Shown: one piece after another, positions 6,719-11,651 of the stretch
How the letters are laid out: every line of letters begins with the position of its first letter
Numbering within the stretch: position 1 is the stretch's first letter
From: an uncultured Hungatella sp.
Lineage (GTDB): Bacteria; Bacillota; Clostridia; Lachnospirales; Lachnospiraceae
Length of the DNA stretch: 11,651 nt
Assembly (NCBI GenBank): GCA_910586845.1
Contig: CAJUJV010000021.1
Coordinates: 13,271 to 24,921, forward strand
Direction: 5' to 3'
Notes under the pieces: model-generated
Told to the model about the DNA's origin: nothing
What the model saw: the letters and a program-made list of their open reading frames with translations, nothing else
Database searches by the model: none
Program-made: the position numbers and the translations under genes

Positions 6719-7054
6719 CTACTTCTCTTTCTCAATCAGTGATGCCATGGTAAACATCATGGTAGACACCTTCCGCCTTGTCTCCGGATCCAGACTGCTC
6801 CACCACTCCACCGGAAAATCCTCTATCATATCTTTTCTCGGCTCGCCCTCCAGCATGGCAAAAAACTCTGACAGCGTCAGATTGAAAGCCCTGCACATGA
6901 GGGACAGATTATATACGCTGACCGTACTCCTCTTGGTGAAAATGGTGGTAACTGTGGATTTGCTGATACCGCTTAACTTGGCCAGCTTATACTTGCTCCA
7001 CTCATATCTGGCCATCAATTCCTCAAGCTTCTCCAGTATTCTTTCGTTCTCCAT
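6719..7054 (-). CDS. Small XRE-family helix-turn-helix regulator
   Basis: This 111-residue protein has an N-terminal Cro/C1-type DNA-binding domain. The helix-turn-helix is at about residues 20-42 (KYKLAKLSGISKSTVTTIF), followed by SVYNLSLMCRAFNLTLSEFF. The C-terminal part (FPVEWWSSLDPETRRKV and a helix ending EKEK) has no recognised ligand domain and may serve dimerisation. The start follows GGAGAAG. The gene ends only 29 bases before the -35 box of the Y RNA and points the same way, so it could regulate that promoter (inference); it may equally control only itself. Confidence 0.85.
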   Translation of the reverse strand: MENERILEKLEELMARYEWSKYKLAKLSGISKSTVTTIFTKRSTVSVYNLSLMCRAFNLTLSEFFAMLEGEPRKDMIEDFPVEWWSSLDPETRRKVSTMMFTMASLIEKEK

Positions 7055-7093
7055 GACACTTCTCCATCTGAAAAATCCTACTCCTATCTTATT

Positions 7094-7117
7094 GGATTTT
7101 ACAGACGGATTACAGAC
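7094..7117. repeat. Tandem direct repeat upstream of the XRE-type gene
   Basis: GGATTTTACAGAC (7094-7106) is followed immediately by GGATTACAGAC (7107-7117). On the minus strand the same sequence contains a possible -10 box TAAAAT. The spacing of about one helical turn and the position 40-60 bases upstream of the start would suit an autoregulatory operator; there is no direct proof. Confidence 0.35.
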
Positions 7118-7173
7118 TTAAAATATCGTCCTAATATAACCAATATCCGTTCTGTCTGTATCTGGATAATATT

Positions 7174-7962
7174 TTATGACCCCGCAGACTGATACCGCCT
7201 GACCCCAAGCCGCCAGAGTCCGTAACAGGGCAGCAGAAAAAAACACGCCAGGAGAGGCACAAACACCCAGACGATTCCTCTCTTCTGATCCAGAAGATAC
7301 AGAAGCGGATAATGCTGCACCAACCCGTAAGGTACGATAAAGGTGCAGAACTGCAGGATCCTCTTTCCGTAAACCCCCGCCGGATATTTTCCAAACTCTC
7401 TGGCGCCGTCAGTAAAGATATTCATCACCTCCAGCCCCTCAAGAGTGAAGAAACACAGAGCCGCGCCGACCAGAAACAGCCCGCAGAACATCAGAGTTCC
7501 CCCTGTCAGCATAAAGACCACGGTGATGACCTTCAGTCCGTTCCAGTGAATACCGCTTCTTGTGACTCCATACCAGAACATGACAAGAGCCTGAAGCATA
7601 CGGCCTAAACGGGTCAGTTCAAACCGGCTGGCCAGAACCTGAAAGATCAGCCCCCTGGGTCTTACCATGATCCGGTCAAACTCCCCCTTTCTCACAATTA
7701 CAGAAAACGTGTCAAACCCTCTGGCGACACACTCTGCGAGAGAAAATTCCATGAGAAAGATGGAAAAGCACAGAAGCACCTGACTGTAGGTAAATCCCGC
7801 CACTGTGGAAAACCTCTGAAACAGAAAAAACATTCCCAGAAACACGTTAAAGGATACCAAAAACTGCCCTGCCGCCGTCATGAAGAAAGAAAGTTTGTAC
7901 TCCATCATGCTTTTTATATGGATGGACACGTATCGAAGATACAAAGCAAGCGATTGTTTCAC
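7174..7962 (-). CDS. ABC-2-type transporter permease (second permease)
   Basis: This 262-residue protein has about six hydrophobic segments and should form half of the membrane channel of the exporter encoded here. The stretch near residues 189-215 (FGKYPAGVYGKRILQFCTFIVPYGLVQHYPLLYLL begins there) is typical of ABC-2-like permeases found as the second permease of such three-gene sets. It starts at GTG 7962, four bases after the preceding permease stop, with a G-rich ribosome binding site inside the end of that gene. It is the last gene of the operon; no clear terminator follows. The substrate is unknown. Confidence 0.85.
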   Translation of the reverse strand: MKQSLALYLRYVSIHIKSMMEYKLSFFMTAAGQFLVSFNVFLGMFFLFQRFSTVAGFTYSQVLLCFSIFLMEFSLAECVARGFDTFSVIVRKGEFDRIMVRPRGLIFQVLASRFELTRLGRMLQALVMFWYGVTRSGIHWNGLKVITVVFMLTGGTLMFCGLFLVGAALCFFTLEGLEVMNIFTDGAREFGKYPAGVYGKRILQFCTFIVPYGLVQHYPLLYLLDQKRGIVWVFVPLLACFFLLPCYGLWRLGVRRYQSAGS

Positions 7963-7966
7963 GGTT

Positions 7967-8770
7967 TCAGCCCCCCTGTATTGTAAGTTTTTTCTCTGCC
8001 CCGGACATCACTGTCTGACCCAGAACCATCAACAGAAGCAGCCAGAAGCACTGCAGTCCCACGGCTCTCAGGGCTTCTGCTCCCGCCAGATCTCCGCTGT
8101 AGATCCTTAAAGGTACATTCTGCATGGCGGCAAAGGGCAGAATCTCCATGACCTCTCTGATCCGCTCAGGAAAAAAGGGCAGCGGAATCACCGCGCCGTT
8201 GAAAAAGTCCATGGATGAAGTCACCAGAAGCCGAAGCCCGTCAGGGGAGACGGTAAAGAAGGTAACCCCATAGATCAGAGTCCCAAAAGCCACTGTCACC
8301 AGAAGTCCCAAAACCATGGAGACAGGAAACAGGAGAAAGGCCGCCGGGCCGTCAGGCGCCGACAGACCATAAGGCTTTGGCAGACAGGCGGCAAACAGAA
8401 GAACAGGAAAGCATCTGAGACCCGCTCTGGAGATGCGCATGGCCATGGCCCGGACAAACAGCAAGGGATAGATTCTCATGGGACGGCACAGTTCGTAGAC
8501 GATATTCCCGTCCCTGATGGATTCAAAAATCTCACTTTCCAGCATCCACGCCGCAAACAGTGCCAAAAATGCCTGCTGAAACCAGATATAATTGACTGTG
8601 GCCTGAAATGTCATGGGAAAGTTTTCCGGCTCTGTCACATAGAATCCACGGAACATGGCGATCAGCAGCCCTCCCCAGACAAACTGGGTCGCCACTCCGG
8701 CCCAGGCTGCAGCCCGGTACTGAAGTCCCATGATAAAACGAAGCCGAAAAAAAGAAAGATACTTTTTCAT
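7967..8770 (-). CDS. ABC-2-type transporter permease (first permease)
   Basis: This 267-residue membrane protein has about six hydrophobic segments. It resembles the first permease of uncharacterised ABC-2 exporters, with WMLESEIFESIRDGNIVYEL in its first half (a cytoplasmic loop that should contact the ATPase) and NGAVIPLPFFPERIREVMEILPF in its second half. An in-frame ATG lies at 8791, but ATG 8770 follows AGGAGG by six bases and is preferred. It begins ten bases after the ATPase stop codon, so the two are co-translated. Confidence 0.87.
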   Translation of the reverse strand: MKKYLSFFRLRFIMGLQYRAAAWAGVATQFVWGGLLIAMFRGFYVTEPENFPMTFQATVNYIWFQQAFLALFAAWMLESEIFESIRDGNIVYELCRPMRIYPLLFVRAMAMRISRAGLRCFPVLLFAACLPKPYGLSAPDGPAAFLLFPVSMVLGLLVTVAFGTLIYGVTFFTVSPDGLRLLVTSSMDFFNGAVIPLPFFPERIREVMEILPFAAMQNVPLRIYSGDLAGAEALRAVGLQCFWLLLLMVLGQTVMSGAEKKLTIQGG

Positions 8771-8780
8771 GGGCAGCCTC

Positions 8781-9569
8781 CTATATATCATAGGAGCGGT
8801 ACAGCTCCGCTACCGTCTCATCAATGGTTTCTCCGCCTCCGCGAAGCCGGTCCAGGCTTCCGTCCATCAGCACCCTGCCCTTTCCGATGAGGATGATCCG
8901 ATGGGCCAGAGCCTCAATGTCCTGCATGTCATGGGTGGTCAGGATCACGGTCGTGCCGTGTTCTCTGTTCTGCCTCAGAATAAACTCCCTCACCGCCAGT
9001 TTGGATACGGCATCCAGGCCGATAGTGGGCTCATCCAGAAACAGAATTTTCGGGCCGTGGAGAAGAGAGGCTGCGATCTCACACCGCATCCTCTGACCCA
9101 GGGAAAGCTGTCTGGCCGGAGTCTTTAAAAGCTCCTCCAGATTCAGAAGAGCCGTCAGTTCCTCTAAATGTTCATGATAAACTTCAGGGGGAATCGAGTA
9201 AATATCTCTCAGCAATTCATAAGAATCAATGACGGGAACATCCCACCACAGCTGAGTCCGCTGTCCGAACACAACTCCGATATCACGCACATGGTTTTGC
9301 CTGTCTTTCCACGGCGTTCTGCCGTTGACGACGCAGGTTCCGCTGTCCGGGGTGAGTATTCCGCTCAGAATCTTGATCGTAGAACTTTTTCCTGCTCCGT
9401 TGGGACCGATATATCCGATCATCTCTCCATCCTCAATGGTAAAACTGACGTGGTCGAGAGCTCTGACAATGTCATATTCCCTCCGAAACAGAGTGCGGCA
9501 GGCTTCCTTAAAGCCTGCGTTTCTTTTTGCAACCCTGTACGATTTGCAGATGTTCTCCATCCTGATCAT
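8781..9569 (-). CDS. ABC transporter ATP-binding protein
   Basis: This 262-residue ATPase powers the exporter formed with the two downstream permeases. It has Walker A GPNGAGKS (55-62), Q-loop Q103, signature LSLGQ (155-159), Walker B ILFLDE (175-180) and switch histidine H213 (TTHD). The long insertion before the ATP-binding core (residues 12-36) and RTQLWWDVPVIDSYELL fit the uncharacterised ABC-2 exporter ATPases always found with this pair of permeases. ATG 9569 is chosen because AGGAGGAAG lies just upstream; an in-frame ATG at 9614 has none. Transcription may come from the tmRNA promoter by read-through or from a weak local promoter. Confidence 0.92.
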   Translation of the reverse strand: MIRMENICKSYRVAKRNAGFKEACRTLFRREYDIVRALDHVSFTIEDGEMIGYIGPNGAGKSSTIKILSGILTPDSGTCVVNGRTPWKDRQNHVRDIGVVFGQRTQLWWDVPVIDSYELLRDIYSIPPEVYHEHLEELTALLNLEELLKTPARQLSLGQRMRCEIAASLLHGPKILFLDEPTIGLDAVSKLAVREFILRQNREHGTTVILTTHDMQDIEALAHRIILIGKGRVLMDGSLDRLRGGGETIDETVAELYRSYDI

Positions 9570-9619
9570 GGCTGCTTCCTCCTGGTAGTAATATTTGAAT
9601 GAATATCTTGCCAAGTAGG

Positions 9620-9653
9620 CAGGACGCCCCGCAAAATCTCACGGAGCGTCCTG
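9620..9653 (-). other. Long hairpin between ssrA and the ABC operon
   Basis: CAGGACGCTCCG and CGGGGCGTCCTG pair over 12 bp (one G-U pair) around a 10-base loop. No T-run follows on either strand: on the minus strand five T residues precede the stem instead. It could be a U-poor terminator of ssrA, an RNA stability or processing element, or an attenuator in the ABC operon leader. Confidence 0.5.
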
Positions 9654-9681
9654 AAAAATATTCTGTTGTCCAAACAACTAG

Positions 9682-10018
9682 TGGACCTGACGGGATTTGA
9701 ACCCGTGTCCAAAAATCAATTCCCTGTTCTTCTACTATCATAGTCAGCCAATTGACATTCCCTCTGCCGCCCGGGGACTGACTCTCTGACGGTTTCAGTA
9801 GCTTCATAATACGCCCATATGCTCAAAGCTTCGCATATGTCGTTTCTCACAAGATCGACGCCAGGTTCTTAATGTGTGAGTGCACTAAGGCTGACGGCTG
9901 CAATTAAGCAGCGTATGCTAAATTATCTTCAGCGTTTAATTTTAATTTTGCCATTTAACGCATCGCATGCGGATAGCTTCACCAGCTGCATGACCCCTGT
10001 CGAAACCAGTACAGGCCC
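9682..10018 (-). ncRNA. ssrA: tmRNA (transfer-messenger RNA)
   Basis: tmRNA rescues stalled ribosomes and tags the unfinished protein for degradation, together with SmpB. The 5' acceptor strand GGGCCUG (10018-10012) pairs with CAGGUCC (9689-9683) and includes the G-U third pair required for alanine charging. The 5' part continues ACTGGTTTCGACAGGGG, and the 3' part has a T-arm with ACGGG/CCCGT around TTCAAAT. The tag frame runs 9951-9904 and encodes AKLKLNAEDNLAYAA followed by TAA. The genomic 3' end is A-CTA, so the CCA tail is added after transcription. Length of 337 bases is normal for the one-piece form. Confidence 0.95.
9904..9951 (-). CDS. tmRNA-encoded proteolysis tag
   Basis: The resume codon is GCA, and the reading frame gives AKLKLNAEDNLAYAA and a TAA stop. 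The Ala-Ala end is the signal for ClpXP-type proteases. There is no start codon of its own because translation resumes on it from a stalled ribosome. Confidence 0.85.
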   Translation of the reverse strand, partial: AKLKLNAEDNLAYAA

Positions 10019-10040
10019 GTTACCGGTATATAACAGAATT

Positions 10041-10069
10041 ATTTTACCACATTTGCCGTCCGGTGTCAA
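10041..10069 (-). promoter_or_regulatory. Promoter of ssrA
   Basis: TTGACA (10069-10064) and TAAAAT (10046-10041) have a 17-base spacer, and TGG precedes the -10 box. The start near 10034 leaves a 16-base 5' leader for RNase P to remove. Confidence 0.85.
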
Positions 10070-10092
10070 ATTCTATTTTTTCCCGCTTTCTA

Positions 10093-10121
10093 TTGAAAAA
10101 CACCAGGTATCTCTGTATAAT
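10093..10121 (+). promoter_or_regulatory. Promoter of the glycosyltransferase gene
   Basis: TTGAAA (10093-10098) and a perfect TATAAT (10116-10121) have a 17-base spacer. It is back to back with the ssrA promoter, the two -35 boxes being 23 bases apart. Confidence 0.8.
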
Positions 10122-10170
10122 GGACATACCAATTTCTTTATAAAATTATGAAAACGGAGACGCGATATCC

Positions 10171-11133
10171 ATGAACCAGATAGATGAAATCGCAGTGCTG
10201 ATCCCCTGTTATAACGAAAGCCGTACCATCCGGAAAGTAGTGGAAGACTGGAAAAAGGCTCTTCCCGAAGCGGTGATCTATGTCTACGACAACAATTCCA
10301 CCGACCACACCGACGAACTGGCCCGCCAGGCAGGAGCCGTGGTGCGCTACGAACCCCTTCAGGGAAAGGGCAATGTAGTCCGGCGTATGTTCCGTGAGAT
10401 CGATGCCCGATGCTACATCATGATCGACGGAGACGACACCTATCCGGCCGATGCCGCCAGAGCCATGGTCACGGAAGTGCTGGAACACAGCGCCGACATG
10501 GTGGTGGGCGACCGTCTGTCCTCCACCTATTTTTCCGAGAACAAGCGGCCGTTTCACAATTTCGGCAACTCCCTGGTCCGCGCCTGCATCAACCATCTCT
10601 TCAAAAGCGAGATCCGGGACATCATGACCGGCTACCGGGCCTTCAGCTATCAGTTTGTAAAGACTTTTCCTGTCCTGTCCAAGGGTTTTGAGATCGAGAC
10701 GGAGATGAGTATCCACGCAGTGGATAAAAACATGTGCATCAGGAACGTGATCATCGAATACCGGGACCGTCCGGAGGGAAGTGTCTCCAAGCTGAACACC
10801 TTTTCCGACGGAGCCAAGGTATTAAAGACCATCCTCCGGCTGTACAGAGATTACAAGCCTCTGTCCTTTTTCGGCAGCCTCTCTCTGCTTATGACGCTGC
10901 TGGCCGGGCTGTTTTTCCTCCCGGTCTTCGGGGAATACTTAAAAACCGGACTGGTCCCCCGCTACCCCACTCTGATCGTGTGCGGTTTCTGCGTCATCGC
11001 GGCCTTGCTTACCCTGTTTTCCGGCATCATCCTGCAGACCATGATCCGCAAGACCCGGCAGGATTTTGAGTTCCGTCTGATCCAGACTCATCAGCAATAT
11101 CTTCACCTTTCTTCCGAAAGCTCTGACCGGTGA
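10171..11133 (+). CDS. Family 2 glycosyltransferase with C-terminal membrane helices
   Basis: This 320-residue enzyme should transfer a sugar from a nucleotide donor to a polyprenyl phosphate or another lipid acceptor at the inner face of the membrane. The GT-A core shows IPCYNES (11-17), D40 (YDNNSTDHT), a DGDDTYPAD metal-binding motif (86-94), VVGDRL (111-116), MTGYRAFS (152-159) and GFEIETEMS (172-180), the pattern of dolichyl-phosphate-mannose-synthase-like enzymes. Two hydrophobic segments follow at about 230-253 and 266-291. The start follows CGGAGA by a slightly long gap of about 11 bases. Its last 31 bases overlap the convergent membrane protein gene, a likely partner in envelope glycan assembly (inference). 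Confidence 0.9.
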   Translation: MNQIDEIAVLIPCYNESRTIRKVVEDWKKALPEAVIYVYDNNSTDHTDELARQAGAVVRYEPLQGKGNVVRRMFREIDARCYIMIDGDDTYPADAARAMVTEVLEHSADMVVGDRLSSTYFSENKRPFHNFGNSLVRACINHLFKSEIRDIMTGYRAFSYQFVKTFPVLSKGFEIETEMSIHAVDKNMCIRNVIIEYRDRPEGSVSKLNTFSDGAKVLKTILRLYRDYKPLSFFGSLSLLMTLLAGLFFLPVFGEYLKTGLVPRYPTLIVCGFCVIAALLTLFSGIILQTMIRKTRQDFEFRLIQTHQQYLHLSSESSDR

Positions 11134-11501
11134 CGGCAGATCTCCCATATGAACCAGGCGGCAGTCAGGAGCGATACCAGTTCTGCCGCTCTCCACAGCC
11201 TCCGTTCCCTGAAAAAGACATGAATCTCTCCTGAAGGACCGGAAAAATGTACCCGGACCTGATTGTTATTCCCCCTCTCCACCGGCAGCGGATTTCCGTT
11301 TCCGTCTTCTCCCCGATAGCCCGGGAAATACAGGAGGGGCATCTCGATCCAGGCTCCTTGTGCATTTTCCCGGTTCTCGTAACTGCAGCGGACCGAAAGG
11401 GTGCCTCTCTCCAGGTTTGTAATCTTCACATTCTCTCCTGAAACATAAGCCTGTCCGTTAAAGCAGTTCTGCCGGGTTCCCGGATACAGATACTCATTTT
11501 T
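11103..11501 (-). CDS. C-terminal part of a frameshifted membrane protein
   Basis: This frame is open from 11501 to TGA 11105-11103. It begins in sense with NEYLYPGTRQNCFNGQAYVSG, continues through a beta-rich soluble part (AWIEMPLLYFPGYRG, PVERGNNNQVRVHFSG) and ends with one membrane helix (AELVSLLTAAWFIWEI) and a charged tail. It has no start site of its own: a GTG at 11429 lies in mid-domain. The layout of extracytoplasmic domain plus final helix resembles the C-terminal ends of large multi-pass membrane proteins of the YfhO or related glycosyltransferase-like type, a tentative call. It continues the adjacent upstream frame after a one-base shift at the A7 run. Convergent overlap with the glycosyltransferase gene is 31 bases. 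Confidence 0.65.
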   Translation of the reverse strand, partial: KNEYLYPGTRQNCFNGQAYVSGENVKITNLERGTLSVRCSYENRENAQGAWIEMPLLYFPGYRGEDGNGNPLPVERGNNNQVRVHFSGPSGEIHVFFRERRLWRAAELVSLLTAAWFIWEICRHRSELSEER

Positions 11502-11651
11502 TTAATTGCAGAACTGACATTGTATTCTGTCCAGACGTCGGCCGGAGCCTTGTTGACCTGGGCTATAAAATACTGGGAAGATATCATGGCTGCCGTAAGG
11601 ACTCCTATATAAAGCAATCCTCTGTTTTTCTTATTCCACATCTGACAGACT
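11426..11651 (-). CDS. Upstream part of the frameshifted membrane protein (partial at window edge)
   Basis: The frame is open through the window edge. It shows one membrane helix (GLLYIGVLTAAMISSQYFIA) followed by an extracytoplasmic NKAPADVWTEYNVSSAIKK. After the A7 run (11503-11497) this frame reads only about 26 residues of unlikely sequence to a TGA at 11428-11426, while the other frame continues plausibly. An ATG at 11641 has no ribosome binding site in view, so it is probably internal and most of the gene lies beyond the right edge. Confidence 0.6.
   Translation of the reverse strand, partial: VCQMWNKKNRGLLYIGVLTAAMISSQYFIAQVNKAPADVWTEYNVSSAIKKMSICIREPGRTALTDRLMFQERM
11497..11503 (-). 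other. A7 slippery run at the frame change
   Basis: Seven A residues on the minus strand (ATT AAA AAA ATG) mark the frame change. A -1 ribosomal shift, or RNA polymerase adding one A, would read AAA AAA AAT GAG TAT and join both halves. The alternatives are a real inactivating deletion or a sequencing error. Confidence 0.6.

Noticed and set aside
7131..7394. An 87-codon minus-strand open frame
   Set aside because: It overlaps the second ABC permease in another frame and has no supporting features.
9600..9682. A prophage or island attachment site at the tmRNA 3' end
   Set aside because: The downstream genes are an ABC exporter without integrase or phage genes, and no repeat of the tmRNA end was found nearby.
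9682..9710. A tRNA 3' end with T-arm next to the ABC operon
   Set aside because: It is the 3' part of tmRNA; the matching 5' acceptor strand is 330 bases away with the tag frame between.
9876..10151. A 91-codon plus-strand open frame
   Set aside because: It lies across the tmRNA gene and its promoter on the opposite strand and lacks a ribosome binding site.
1..11651. CRISPR arrays, insertion sequences or transposase genes
   Set aside because: No regularly spaced repeats, transposase motifs or element-end inverted repeats were seen.

Overview
The window looks like a chromosomal segment of a Gram-positive anaerobe of the class Clostridia, most likely the Lachnospiraceae. The reasons are an AddAB-type (not RecBCD) nuclease gene, strong AGGAGG ribosome binding sites, TTGACA/TATAAT promoters with 17-bp spacers, a tmRNA without an encoded CCA end, and a short FMN-bind-like membrane protein of a kind I recall from that family. 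No database search was possible; all family calls rest on motifs read by eye.

Layout: the left edge (1-1344, minus) is the 5' part of addB, preceded by a near-consensus promoter. On the plus strand follow a small membrane-anchored FMN-bind-like protein (1475-1915), a MATE-family exporter (2008-3399) and, overlapping it by 14 bases, a TetR-type regulator (3386-4063), probably an exporter/regulator operon.

The centre (3912-6689, minus) is the most interesting part: a bacterial Ro ribonucleoprotein locus. Reading in minus direction it has a strong extended -10 promoter (6689-6661), a structured RNA gene ending in an intrinsic terminator (6654-6461), a TROVE/Ro60-family protein gene with a C-terminal vWA domain (6343-4682), and a translationally coupled calcineurin-like metallophosphoesterase (4685-3912). 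The RNA contains a complete class-I tRNA body in circularly permuted order: T-arm and 3' acceptor strand come first, then a two-base junction, then the 5' acceptor strand and D-arm. The former anticodon stem is continued into a long helix closed by the RNA's two ends. This is the architecture of YrlA-type bacterial Y RNAs. The likely reading is that the RNA binds the Ro protein through the end-paired stem, the tRNA-like domain gates or recruits partners, and the phosphoesterase acts with them on RNA or nucleotide substrates (inference). A small XRE-type regulator (7054-6719) lies immediately upstream, and an inverted repeat overlaps the Y RNA promoter.

To the right is a three-gene ABC exporter operon (9569-7174, minus: ATPase and two ABC-2-type permeases). 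Upstream of it is the tmRNA gene ssrA (10018-9682, minus; proteolysis tag AKLKLNAEDNLAYAA) with its own strong promoter. Divergent from ssrA, with its own promoter, is a family 2 glycosyltransferase with two C-terminal membrane helices (10171-11133, plus). It converges on the C-terminal end of a membrane protein gene that enters from the right edge (11651-11103, minus). That gene is split into two reading frames at a run of seven A residues.
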